A stretch of 64,000 nucleotides of DNA from Clostridium_AD sp036569345 (lineage in GTDB: Bacteria > Bacillota > Clostridia > Clostridiales > Clostridiaceae), in contig NZ_DATCQT010000070.1 of NCBI RefSeq assembly GCF_036569345.1, positions 36,039-100,038 on the forward strand, in the 5' to 3' direction. A program made the translations under genes and the position numbers. Each line of letters opens with the position of its first letter. Position 1 is the stretch's first letter. The notes beneath the pieces were generated by a model. The model searched no databases and was not told where the DNA came from. It saw nothing but the letters and a program-made list of their open reading frames with translations. Positions 24,835 through 33,017 of the stretch are shown piece after piece.

Positions 24835-25290
24835 GTGGCTGATATATTAAATAAAGAAAGTGAGATAGACATTAGGGCGCAGGAAAAAATACTGTACGTT
24901 GAATACAAGAAAAAACTTTTGGAACTTAGAAAAGTTAAAAAGGAAAAAGAGGCAGTGGGGCAAGTATTCACAAAAGGGTTACTACCTTTGTACGTGTTAT
25001 TTATTTTAAGTTTAGGTGAAACTAATGGGAATGATATATCTCATAAAATTGGTGATCGAACAAATGGTCTTTGGATTCCTAGTACAGGCGGGATATATCC
25101 TCTTTTGAAAAGATTAGAAAAGGAAAAATTGGTTATTGGAGAATGGAATGATTCTAAGAAAGCACAAAAAATTTATAAAATAACTGATGAAGGTAGAGAG
25201 CAGCTAGAAAATAAAAAATACTTACTACAAGATAAGATTGAAGAAGCTTTAGAAGTATTTAAAATAATTTATAATGACTTATATAATTGA
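24835..25290 (+). CDS. PadR-family transcriptional regulator
   Basis: 151 aa. An N-terminal charged helix (about 1-45) precedes the winged-helix domain: FTKGLLPLYVLFILSLGETNG, HKIGDRTNGLWIPSTGGIYPLLKRLEKEKLV and KIYKITDEGREQL, the standard PadR helix-turn-helix with the wing. A C-terminal helix follows, probably for dimerisation. The GTG start lies seven bases after the degV stop with AGAGGAA inside the degV end, suggesting coupled translation. It may repress the degV-padR promoter through the palindrome at 23910-23927. The effector is unknown. Confidence 0.85.
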   Translation: MADILNKESEIDIRAQEKILYVEYKKKLLELRKVKKEKEAVGQVFTKGLLPLYVLFILSLGETNGNDISHKIGDRTNGLWIPSTGGIYPLLKRLEKEKLVIGEWNDSKKAQKIYKITDEGREQLENKKYLLQDKIEEALEVFKIIYNDLYN

Positions 25291-25305
25291 AAGAGGTGAA
25301 GGCAT

Positions 25306-25875
25306 ATGCCATTACCACAAGAAAATAAGAACTACACTTATGAAGATTATTTAAATTGGACAGAAGATGAAAGATGCGAATTAATTGAAGGAATAAAACA
25401 TAGGCAAGAAGCACCAGTATGGCAGCACCAAGCAATTACTTTTGAGTTAGGCAGGCAATTCGGAAATTATTTGATAGGGAAATCTTGCAGAGCATTTACC
25501 GCCCCCTTTGATTTAATAATATCTGATGATGTAATTGAAGAAGCTAAGTCAAAAAATGTAGTTCAGCCAGATCTTTTAGTTATTTGTAATAAAAGTGGAT
25601 TAAAAGGTACTGGATATTTTGGTGTGCCAGATTTAATTATTGAAGTATGCTCACCATCTACAATGAGAAATGACAAAGTTTTAAAGTTTGATAAATATGA
25701 AAAGATCGGGGTAAAAGAATATTGGATAATTGAGCCAGAAGGTAAATTTATAAGTATATTTACCTTACAGGAAAATAAAAGATATGGAAGACCTGAAATA
25801 TATACAGAAGTTGATAACGTAAAGGTAGGTATTTTCGAAAATTTTATAGTTGATTTGAAATTGGGTTTTGGTTAA
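25306..25875 (+). CDS. Uma2-family (DUF820) PD-(D/E)XK nuclease-like protein
   Basis: 189 aa with YTYEDYLNWTEDERCELIEG at the start, WQHQAITFELGRQ, VVQPDLLVICN, then VPDLIIEVCSPSTMRNDKVLKFDKYEKIGVKEYWIIEPE. The Asp and Glu of PDL-x9-IEV plus the downstream lysine make the PD-(D/E)XK triad. Uma2 proteins are numerous in cyanobacteria and Firmicutes, and their biological role is unclear. Located 15 bp after padR, RBS AAAGAGGTG, so probably in the same transcript. Followed by a terminator. Confidence 0.83.
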   Translation: MPLPQENKNYTYEDYLNWTEDERCELIEGIKHRQEAPVWQHQAITFELGRQFGNYLIGKSCRAFTAPFDLIISDDVIEEAKSKNVVQPDLLVICNKSGLKGTGYFGVPDLIIEVCSPSTMRNDKVLKFDKYEKIGVKEYWIIEPEGKFISIFTLQENKRYGRPEIYTEVDNVKVGIFENFIVDLKLGFG

Positions 25876-25921
25876 TATCAAGTAGAGAATAGATAATGAT
25901 TTATATAATTAAAGACTAAAC

Positions 25922-25960
25922 ATAAAAAGCTACTGGTGAATTCACCTGTAGCTTTTTATG
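25922..25960 (+). terminator. Intrinsic terminator after the Uma2 gene
   Basis: AAAAAGCTACTGGTGAA / TTCACCTGTAGCTTTTT: long near-perfect stem with a minimal loop, ending in a T-run. 47 bp downstream of the stop codon. Confidence 0.85.
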
Positions 25961-25987
25961 TTATTTGTTATTGGAAACACATACTTC

Positions 25988-26155
25988 CTATATTAAAATG
26001 CTGATAAACGGATTATTATTTAGTTTTTTTATAATATCTTCAGGCATTTCCATTTTTTTAACTTGCATAAGAGGCAGAAGCGGATATAATCCATATAATT
26101 TCTTATTAATGATTAGGTCCTTCTTGAGCTCCCATACTTTAATATAGTAAGCCAT
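25988..26155 (-). pseudogene. Remnant of a PD-(D/E)XK transposase/Rpn-type protein
   Basis: A 55-codon minus-strand frame from ATG 26155 reads MAYYIKVWELKKDLI, then LYGLYPLLPLM and MPEDIIKKLNN. The KVWELKK then LYGLYPLLPLM pattern is familiar from the middle of Rpn/PDDEXK putative transposase proteins, which are some 300 residues long. No N-terminal nuclease part or longer C-terminus is present and no ribosome binding site is obvious, so this is read as a gene fragment. The assignment rests on the short motif only. Confidence 0.45.
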
Positions 26156-26356
26156 TTCTAAACATGCAGGCTACCGCCTTAAACATATTTGGAAGTAAGT
26201 ATAATCTAAATTAAAAGGAATGAAATTTTGGATTATGAGAAAACAAAAGGCTCATATAATACGTTCACGTATATATAGAAGTCTCTTACCGAGTCTAAAG
26301 AAATTAATTCGAATAAATTCTAAAACTTTTTTAAATCCTGACAAGTTCATCTTAAG

Positions 26357-26390
26357 AACTGCCCCCTGTCAAATTTGACAGGGGGCAGTT
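26357..26390. repeat. 34-bp perfect GC-rich palindrome
   Basis: Perfect arms AACTGCCCCCTGTCAAA and TTTGACAGGGGGCAGTT without spacer, followed by TTAATT on the plus strand. Far more GC-rich than the surroundings. It overlaps the 3' end of the deacetylase remnant. It could act as a bidirectional terminator or be a solitary mobile hairpin of a second REP-like family. Confidence 0.8.
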
Positions 26391-26554
26391 TTAATTACCA
26401 TAGTTAAAGTATCTAGTGGACCCATAAATATTCTATTGATTGCATAGGGATTATCTATTCTTGAAGTAAATCCTGGATCTGTAGTTATTCCTAAATTATA
26501 TCCTGCTGCATGTGTTGCTGACATTGTAGCAGAATTGTATGAACCCCTTAAATA
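26369..26554 (-). pseudogene. C-terminal remnant of a polysaccharide deacetylase
   Basis: Minus-strand frame reads YLRGSYNSATMSATHAAGYN, then LGITTDPGF, NPYAINRIFMGPLDTLTMVI. GSYN-S/T-AT-xxAAGYxLG-I-T-T and NPYxIxRI are the C-terminal motifs of clostridial polysaccharide deacetylases (NodB fold). The frame is closed by a stop immediately upstream, and the metal-binding Asp/His motifs of the N-terminal part are absent. Its 3' end runs into the GC-rich palindrome. Non-functional fragment. Confidence 0.65.
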
Positions 26555-26568
26555 TGTTTACCTTTATA

Positions 26569-26712
26569 TTATTCCAACTTACACAAATAATATTGAAAAA
26601 TAAGCCTATCTAATTCTTGACTTAGAGAAACGACATCATTATCAACAAGACTTTCGGTAACTGCTACTAATTTTTCCAATTTATTTCTAAGCAATTCTAT
26701 TTGTATACTCAT
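26569..26712 (-). CDS. Spo0E-like sporulation regulatory protein (aspartyl-phosphate phosphatase)
   Basis: A 47-aa protein, MSIQIELLRNKLEKLV then VVSLSQELDRLIFQYYLC. It has the Spo0E family pattern: N-terminal helix with IExLRxKL and second helix with the signature SQELDxLI followed by aromatic residues. Family members dephosphorylate Spo0A~P and delay sporulation. Translation start has AAAGGGTGA upstream (minus strand). This length is typical, about 45-60 aa. The isolated location between two gene remnants gives no operon information. Confidence 0.8.
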   Translation of the reverse strand: MSIQIELLRNKLEKLVAVTESLVDNDVVSLSQELDRLIFQYYLCKLE

Positions 26713-27025
26713 AATTTCACCCTTTTCTTTTATTACATAAATATGATTTTAATACATAATAAACCAACATGCAATATATAATATAAAATAAATTGAATTC
26801 TAAATGAACAAATGGTTATGCTATATTTATTAACAAAAATTAACATAAAATTTGAATATAAATCAGAATATTTAAAATAATGTGATATAATTTACATAGT
26901 AATATAATAATATAATATTGGTCATAAGCTTGAGGAGGTTTTGTGACACTCAAAGTATTATTAAAAAATTAAAAGGATTAAGAAAAAAGTTTAAAAGAAA
27001 AAATATTAAATGGGGGGATAATTAA
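26713..27025. other. Intergenic region before the nucleotidase gene
   Basis: Very AT-rich 313 bp. A -10-like TATAAT at 26886-26891 has no good -35 at 17 bp. The purine-rich GAGGAGG at 26933-26939 is not followed by a long frame. The final AAATGGGGGGATAATTAA supplies the ribosome binding site of the 27026 gene. None of the ECF-like promoter elements seen upstream of the other surface genes was found here. Confidence 0.5.
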
Positions 27026-30000
27026 ATGGTTAAAGTAAAAGGTGAAAAAATTCTTAGTTGGATAATGACATTAACTTTAATATTATTTAATTTTAGTGGT
27101 GTTATTGGAGTTAAAAGTGTAAAGGCAGCTGAAAGTGTTACCGCTACCGGAGTGTCCTTAGACAAGGCTACGCTTGGATTAGGTATTGGACAAGCTTCTA
27201 CATTAATAGCGACAATATCTCCAGCTAATACTACTAATAAAGCTGTTACTTGGTCATCAAGTAATAATGCAGTAGCAACAGTATCTAATGGAGTAGTTAC
27301 AGCAGTATCTTTAGGAACTGCAAGCATATCAGCTACAACAAATGATGGAAATATAAAATCATCATTATGTGTTGTTACAGTTACTGCAAACGCACCACCC
27401 GCAAATAAAACTTTTGACATAATAGGAATTACAGATTTTCATGGTCAACTTTTGGACTCAACAAATACAAAACCTATCGGAGCAGCGCTCTCGAAAGTAG
27501 TTAAAGATTTAAAAGCTACAAATCCAGATAGAACTCTCATCATTGGTGGAGGAGATTTATATCAAGGAACACCAGTATCTAATGTATTACGTGGAGTTCC
27601 AGTTCAACAAGTATTATCAAATATGGGTATGGAAGTTACAGCCCTAGGAAATCATGAATTTGATTGGGGTCTTGATGTAATTAATAATACTACCATGACT
27701 GGTGCAAACTATAGTATTGTTTGTGCTAACATGTACAAAAAAGGTACAAACGAAAGACCATATCAACCTTACAAAATAATTACAAAAGATGGCGTAAGGA
27801 TAGCAGTTGTTGGAGCTATACTTAAAGATGCGCCAACTATAATTATGCCAGCTTTAGTATCTCCTTTTGATTTTAGAGATCCAGCTACAGAAATTAATGC
27901 ATCTGTAAAAGAAATCAGAGATGGAAATCTAGCTGATATAGTAATAGCTGATGTTCACGATGGTGGAGACTCACTTAATGCAATAGTAGGAAAATTACAT
28001 GGAGTAGATGCTGTGTTTGGTGGACATACACATACTATTGCAGATCTTGTAAATAAGGATGCAGATGGTAAGGATGTTCCCACAGTAATAGCAAATTCAA
28101 CAGGTAAGGGTTATGTAGATTTAAAAATCACAGTTGATGCTGCTACTAAGGCACTTACTTTCTCAGCTAAAGGTCAAAATTATAAAGCACTTACAACCAC
28201 AGTAACTTCAGCAACAGATCCTGAAGCTAAGAAAATTGTTGATGATGCTGGTGCAGATTTACTTCCAATATTTAATGAGGTAATTGGAAATGATGCGGTT
28301 GCTTATACAAGTGTACAAGTAGATGCACCTTATGGCGAATCTCAACTTGGAAATTGGATGGCAGACGTTGTAAAAAATTATCCAGGATCACCTGCAGAAG
28401 TAGGAATGGTTAATAACGGAGGTATTAGATTAAGTCCAATTCCAGCTGGAAATGTAACTGTTGGAACAATATTTAACATTATGCCTTTTGATAATATCAT
28501 TAATACTACAACCATGACAGGCGCACAGCTAAAAATGATTTTTGAACAAGCTGTTCAAACAGATGGTAAAGGAATTCAAATTTCAGGAGTTAAATTCACA
28601 TATGATTCTACAAAAATATCATATAAAGCAGCCGTAGTAGCAACAGATGGAACAATTACAACCCCAGAAGTACAAGGTAAAAGAGTAATTAGCATAATAA
28701 GAGAAAGCAATGGTACAGTTGTAAAAGATACAGATGTACTAAAAGTAAATGCACCAGATTTTGTTGCTACTGGTGGTGACGGCTTTACAGGATTTACGGC
28801 CGCATCCATAAAAAGTAGTTTATTAGATACACATTACACTGTACGAGATGCTTTAAATGACGATGTTAGAGCTAATAAGAAAATAACAGTTCAAATGAAT
28901 AACAGAGTAGATAATCAAATGGTAGTTGTAGATCCTGTAGTTATGAGTATAGCAGAAGCTAGAACTACAACTAAAATAGCAGTTACACTTACAGGAACTG
29001 TTACATCTGTTAGTGGTAAAAATGTTTGGATGCAAGATAAAGGTATTAACCCAACAGCAGGAATCTGTGTATATAATTCTGCTGGATTTACTGCTAAAAA
29101 AGGTGATGTAATAACAGCAACAGGAAATTTATCAGTATATAGTGGATTATTAGAAATAACACCAACATCTGCAACTGCTGTAGTAACAGTAAGTAGTAAT
29201 AATGTGGTTACGCCTAAGGAAGTTTTAGTAGGCTCTATTAATGACACTTTGCAAGGACAATTAATCAAAATTAAAAATGTAACTTTCACAAGCATAGACA
29301 ATGCAGGTGCTTCTATGGCACAAGATTCAACAGGAAGCGTAAATGTATATGCAATGCCTGTCATAGCTGGACTCACTGTAGGAGATATTGCTGATGTAAC
29401 TGCGGTTGTATCTAGATATAGTACTACACTAGAATTAGCAGTTGCTAGTGCAGCGGATGTAGTTAAAGTGGGAACACCACCACAACCAGCCGCTAAGATA
29501 TCGATAATAGGAACATCAGACATACATGGAGCAATATTCCCACTAGATTACAACACTGGACTTGCAGCAAATGTAGGACTTGCAAAAGTCTCCACATATG
29601 TAAATAGTGTAAGAGCAACAAATCCAAATACAATGTTAATAGATAATGGAGATACAATTCAAGGAACGCCTCTATCATATTACTTTGACATGATAGATAA
29701 AACATCAGAATATCCAATGATGAAGGTAATGGGAGCCATGAAATATGACACATGGACACTTGGTAACCATGAATTTAATTATGGATTAGATACATTAAAC
29801 AGAATTATAGGTGATGCTACTAAAGAAAATATCTCAGTATTATCAGCTAATACTTATAAATCTGATAATTCAAATCTTGTTAAGCCATATATAATGAAGT
29901 CATTCACTGTAAATGGTAAAACAACCAAAGTTGGAATACTTGGACTTACAACTAAAACTATACCAAGTTGGGAAGATCCAGCACATTATGCAGATTTACA

Positions 30001-31321
30001 TTTTAATGATTTAGTACTTGAGGCACAAAAATGGGTTCCAATAATGAAAGCAGCTGGAGCAGATGTTATAGTAGCATCAATTCATAGTGGAATAGCGACT
30101 GCTAGCGATACAATTCCAGAAAACCAAGCTGATGCAGTAGCAAAACAAGTGTCAGGAATTGACGCAATTCTTTGTGGGCATGCACATACTGGTAAAACTT
30201 ATTCATATACAAATCCAGCAGGAAAAGTTGTACCAGTAGTAGAACCAAAAAATGGTGATGGAATATTCTCTCAGATAGATCTTAATATCGATGCTGACGG
30301 AAATTATGTGGGAGTAACAGCATATAATGTTACATTACCTGCTACTACAGTTGCAGATCCTGCTATACTTGCTATTGCAAAACCATATCAGGATGCAACT
30401 CTTGCTTATACAAATACAGTAATAGGAAAATCAACAGCCATTTTTGAAGGAGCAAAGCAATTAGTACAGCCTTCAAGTATAATGGAACTTGTGAATAAAG
30501 TGCAAGCGAATGCTGCAGGAACAACGCTTTCAATAGCAGCTCCACTTAGCCCTACAGCAAAAGTACCACAAGGTGATGTTAAGAGACAAGATATTATGGG
30601 AGTTTATGTATATGAAAACTTCTTATATGGATTAAAAATGACTGGCAGTCAACTTAAAAATTGGCTTGAATGGTCAGTAAGATACTACGCACAAGTAGCA
30701 AATTCAACTGATCCAATAGTTAAGGATTCAGTACTAAATATTGCAGATTATAACCTTGACCAGTTATATGGAGCAACATATGATGTTGACTTAACTCAGC
30801 CGGCTTGCACAGTAGACTCTAAAGGAAAAGTAATCACCGGAAACAGAATAAAGAATTTAAAAATTAATGGCATACCTGTAGAGAACACAGAAATATTAAA
30901 GATAGCTATTAACAATTACAGATACAATGGTGGTGGTGGATTTATGGCTGCAGCGGGATTTGTACCTGGAAGTCAAGCAGTAATAAACGCTACTTTCTAT
31001 GATTCAGCAAAAACTCTTGGAGATGATGGACAGGTTAGAAACATGATGTTCAAATATGTACAAGATAATGGAACCATTACTCCAACAAACAGTGAAAATT
31101 GGAAAATATCTACTATAGAAATTCCTAAAACTGTTTATGATCTTATGGTTAATGGAACCATATTAATAGGAACTAAACAATTTACTTTAGATTATGTTAA
31201 TAATCCATTGCATGCTCAAGAAATCACTAGTGCAATAGCCGGTGGTGCAGCAATCTATATTAAGAATTTTGCAGGTACTTGGATAAACAATCTTACAGGA
31301 TTACCATCAATGCCAATGTAG
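27026..31321 (+). CDS. Secreted double-module 5'-nucleotidase/2',3'-cyclic phosphodiesterase with C-terminal surface domain
   Basis: 1431 aa. Signal peptide about 1-34 (cleavage near VKA). A bacterial Ig-like (Big_2) domain spans about 37-115. First metallophosphoesterase module: DIIGITDFHGQLL, GGGDLYQGTPVSN, ALGNHEFDWG, GGHTH, followed by the 5'-nucleotidase C-terminal domain (NGGIRLSPIPAGNVTVG). Next an OB-like segment (about 635-730). Second module: IIGTSDIHGAIFP, DNGDTIQGTPLSYY, LGNHEFNYG, CGHAHTGKTY, with its own C-terminal domain ending RYNGGGGFMAA. The last ~55 residues (GTILIG, FTLDYVNNP, AAIYIKNFAGTWINN) are the shared surface domain. Likely hydrolyses extracellular nucleotides for phosphate and nucleoside scavenging. 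Confidence 0.88.
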   Translation: MVKVKGEKILSWIMTLTLILFNFSGVIGVKSVKAAESVTATGVSLDKATLGLGIGQASTLIATISPANTTNKAVTWSSSNNAVATVSNGVVTAVSLGTASISATTNDGNIKSSLCVVTVTANAPPANKTFDIIGITDFHGQLLDSTNTKPIGAALSKVVKDLKATNPDRTLIIGGGDLYQGTPVSNVLRGVPVQQVLSNMGMEVTALGNHEFDWGLDVINNTTMTGANYSIVCANMYKKGTNERPYQPYKIITKDGVRIAVVGAILKDAPTIIMPALVSPFDFRDPATEINASVKEIRDGNLADIVIADVHDGGDSLNAIVGKLHGVDAVFGGHTHTIADLVNKDADGKDVPTVIANSTGKGYVDLKITVDAATKALTFSAKGQNYKALTTTVTSATDPEAKKIVDDAGADLLPIFNEVIGNDAVAYTSVQVDAPYGESQLGNWMADVVKNYPGSPAEVGMVNNGGIRLSPIPAGNVTVGTIFNIMPFDNIINTTTMTGAQLKMIFEQAVQTDGKGIQISGVKFTYDSTKISYKAAVVATDGTITTPEVQGKRVISIIRESNGTVVKDTDVLKVNAPDFVATGGDGFTGFTAASIKSSLLDTHYTVRDALNDDVRANKKITVQMNNRVDNQMVVVDPVVMSIAEARTTTKIAVTLTGTVTSVSGKNVWMQDKGINPTAGICVYNSAGFTAKKGDVITATGNLSVYSGLLEITPTSATAVVTVSSNNVVTPKEVLVGSINDTLQGQLIKIKNVTFTSIDNAGASMAQDSTGSVNVYAMPVIAGLTVGDIADVTAVVSRYSTTLELAVASAADVVKVGTPPQPAAKISIIGTSDIHGAIFPLDYNTGLAANVGLAKVSTYVNSVRATNPNTMLIDNGDTIQGTPLSYYFDMIDKTSEYPMMKVMGAMKYDTWTLGNHEFNYGLDTLNRIIGDATKENISVLSANTYKSDNSNLVKPYIMKSFTVNGKTTKVGILGLTTKTIPSWEDPAHYADLHFNDLVLEAQKWVPIMKAAGADVIVASIHSGIATASDTIPENQADAVAKQVSGIDAILCGHAHTGKTYSYTNPAGKVVPVVEPKNGDGIFSQIDLNIDADGNYVGVTAYNVTLPATTVADPAILAIAKPYQDATLAYTNTVIGKSTAIFEGAKQLVQPSSIMELVNKVQANAAGTTLSIAAPLSPTAKVPQGDVKRQDIMGVYVYENFLYGLKMTGSQLKNWLEWSVRYYAQVANSTDPIVKDSVLNIADYNLDQLYGATYDVDLTQPACTVDSKGKVITGNRIKNLKINGIPVENTEILKIAINNYRYNGGGGFMAAAGFVPGSQAVINATFYDSAKTLGDDGQVRNMMFKYVQDNGTITPTNSENWKISTIEIPKTVYDLMVNGTILIGTKQFTLDYVNNPLHAQEITSAIAGGAAIYIKNFAGTWINNLTGLPSMPM

Positions 31322-31366
31322 TAATCTGCAAAATCATAATTATAGACAGTAAAAAGTATAGACAAT

Positions 31367-31410
31367 AAAAAACTACAGGTGAATTTAATTCACCTGTAGT
31401 TTTTTATTGC
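31367..31410 (+). terminator. Intrinsic terminator after the nucleotidase gene
   Basis: AAAAACTACAGGTGAATT / AATTCACCTGTAGTTTTTT, an almost perfect stem followed by ATTG. The stem sequence resembles that of the terminator at 25922-25960 (GGTGAATTCACCTGTAG core), so the two may be copies of one hairpin. Confidence 0.85.
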
Positions 31411-31471
31411 TATTTCTAAACATTAGGTTACACCCTTAAACATGCCACTTGCCACGTGGGTGGCACTGCTC

Positions 31472-32176
31472 TTAATCCTCACGAAAATCTAAATAAGAAC
31501 TACCGTCTAGAGGAATTAAAGCTTGAAGTCCTGGTTTATCATTAACTAGGCCTATTGCATAAACCGTATAAAAACGCTGAGATTTTAGTGTTATATTAGG
31601 AACGTATAGAGCAGTAGTTGTGGTTCCAGTAGGTCTAGCTTCTATAGTATAGGTTCCAGGAGGAACTTGTATATAGTCAGTAGATTCTTTGTATTTAACA
31701 TTCTTAAATAAAATTTTACCATCTGGTAATGTTATATCCACAGCGCCAGCATTGGGTGATAAATGAGTAAATTTGACATAAGCCATATTACTAGGGTTTT
31801 TTACTTTAGGTTCAAGCACAAGTAATAGATTAATGTTAGGCAACAATCCAATAGCAGCAACGGTATAAATTTTTTCAGGTGGAATAAAAAAATTTTTATT
31901 AAGTACAGGTGAGGTTTTAGTACCCGCAGCATATAATTTTATATTATAATTACCAGTCATAACCTCTACATAATCTGTAAAAACACCATAGGTAAGGTTT
32001 TTAAATTTTAACATATCATTAATATACACATCAACGGCTGGGGATTTAGGTGAAGCATGCAGAACTCTAAAATAAGAATTCATAGGTCCCACCCTATACA
32101 TAGGGTTAACTCTGTACATATCATTAACTCTATACATTGGGTAAGGATCAATATAATTTTTTGGACAATAGAACAT
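31472..32176 (-). CDS. Two-domain DUF4397 protein
   Basis: 234 aa. The N-terminus has a short Tyr-Arg-Val repeat (MYRVNDMYRVNPMYRVGPM, about residues 14-32). Two DUF4397 domains follow: SYFRVLHASPKSPAVDVYIN with FTDYVEVMTGNYNIKLYAAG, and AYVKFTHLSPNAGAVDITLPD with STDYIQVPPGTYTIEARPTG. DUF4397 domains are beta-sandwich units common in surface and spore-coat proteins. No signal peptide is visible, so export is uncertain; a coat or cell-wall association is a guess. RBS GAAGGGAG (minus strand) precedes ATG 32176. Confidence 0.83.
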   Translation of the reverse strand: MFYCPKNYIDPYPMYRVNDMYRVNPMYRVGPMNSYFRVLHASPKSPAVDVYINDMLKFKNLTYGVFTDYVEVMTGNYNIKLYAAGTKTSPVLNKNFFIPPEKIYTVAAIGLLPNINLLLVLEPKVKNPSNMAYVKFTHLSPNAGAVDITLPDGKILFKNVKYKESTDYIQVPPGTYTIEARPTGTTTTALYVPNITLKSQRFYTVYAIGLVNDKPGLQALIPLDGSSYLDFRED

Positions 32177-32298
32177 AAAAGGCTCCCTTCAAATATTTCT
32201 ACTATATTAATATATGAAAAACAATCATAGAACGTTACTGAAATTAGAAAGTAGATTGTTTCCATTTTTATTTTTATTTAAGAAAATGTTTGAAAAGG

Positions 32299-32328
32299 TG
32301 CAACTATATTAGAAGCAAAACAGTTATA
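32299..32328 (+). promoter_or_regulatory. ECF-sigma-like promoter, copy A (ahead of ncRNA)
   Basis: TGCAAC (32299-32304), 17 bp, AGTTATA (32322-32328) followed by TAA. Same spacing as copies B, C, D and F but with A in place of C before GTTATA. It is the only promoter-like element found just upstream of the structured RNA at 32335-32524. Confidence 0.6.
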
Positions 32329-32334
32329 TAATAG

Positions 32335-32524
32335 GATAAGTAGAAAAAATATCAATTACAGGATATTTTAGAAAATGTGTAAAAGTTAGAAAGCTCGGTC
32401 GTGGCTCCCACACGACGACCTCCTGGATGTGAAAATTTCCAATGTCAAAATGTGAACGAGTAAAGGCAGTTAAATAAAAGTGAAAGAGAAGAATAGCTGA
32501 GAGAACCTATTTTTCTCTTTTTTT
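32335..32524 (+). ncRNA. Candidate independent structured small RNA
   Basis: A GC-rich island in very AT-rich sequence. It is closed by CTCG (32394-32397) / CGAG (32457-32460), with an inner hairpin GTCGTG-GCTCCCA-CACGAC, and followed by a terminator whose stem is AAGAGAAGAATAG / CTATTTTTCTCTT with a T-run (32484-32524). A promoter-like element ends seven bases before the proposed start. No ribosome binding site or frame is evident. It could belong to a known class of clostridial structured RNAs; I cannot name it with certainty. Confidence 0.55.
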
Positions 32525-32544
32525 ATTCCACAGATTAATTAACT

Positions 32545-32572
32545 AACTAAATTAGTTATAACTAATTTAGTT
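32545..32572. promoter_or_regulatory. 28-bp perfect palindrome upstream of the S-layer-like gene
   Basis: AACTAAATTAGTTA / TAACTAATTTAGTT without spacer. It sits between the ncRNA terminator and promoter copy B. Candidate binding site for a dimeric regulator; a cruciform or transcript hairpin is the alternative. Confidence 0.6.
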
Positions 32573-32670
32573 GTAATAATTTATGAATCCCATAATAAAC
32601 ATAGAAGGGTAGAAAAATAAACTGAGCCTATATTTATTTTTTATTTTATTGATAATAAAAACTAAAAAAG

Positions 32671-32700
32671 TGCAACTATAATATAATCATAACCGTTATA
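32671..32700 (+). promoter_or_regulatory. ECF-sigma-like promoter, copy B
   Basis: TGCAAC (32671-32676), 17 bp, CGTTATA (32694-32700) + TAAATG. First of three such elements at 113-115 bp intervals upstream of the 33342 gene. Confidence 0.65.
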
Positions 32701-32785
32701 TAAATGTAAAATGAAAAAGGTATGAAATGTTTACAGTTTTAGATAATTTTTAGTAATTAATATATTGAAAAACATTTTAAAAAGG

Positions 32786-32815
32786 TGCAACTAAAATATG
32801 ACTATAAACGTTATA
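32786..32815 (+). promoter_or_regulatory. ECF-sigma-like promoter, copy C
   Basis: TGCAAC (32786-32791), 17 bp, CGTTATA (32809-32815) + TAAATA. Starts 115 bp after copy B. Confidence 0.65.
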
Positions 32816-32898
32816 TAAATATAAAATAAGAAAACATGAGAAATGTTGGAAATTGAATGGAAAATCAGTTATTATTATTTTAAAAAATATCTTAAAAG

Positions 32899-32928
32899 TG
32901 CAACTAAAATTTAACCATAACCGTTATA
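32899..32928 (+). promoter_or_regulatory. ECF-sigma-like promoter, copy D
   Basis: TGCAAC (32899-32904), 17 bp, CGTTATA (32922-32928) + TAAGTG. Starts 113 bp after copy C; the flanking AAAAGTG before and TAAGTGTAA after are also shared with copy F at 40021. Confidence 0.65.
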
Positions 32929-33017
32929 TAAGTGTAAGTTAAGAAAATAAATGTAATACATAAAAACATATGAAATATATGAAAATTAATGTAATACAGT
33001 TAAATTTTCTTAACATA

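Noticed and set aside
28915..29523. 202-codon minus-strand frame opposite the nucleotidase gene
   Set aside because: Low-complexity shadow of a repetitive coding region; no RBS or motif, and the plus-strand gene has clear catalytic motifs on both sides.
31443..31465. TGCCAC/GTGGCA hairpin as terminator of the DUF4397 gene
   Set aside because: The stem is GC-rich but no T-run follows on either strand, so termination is not supported.
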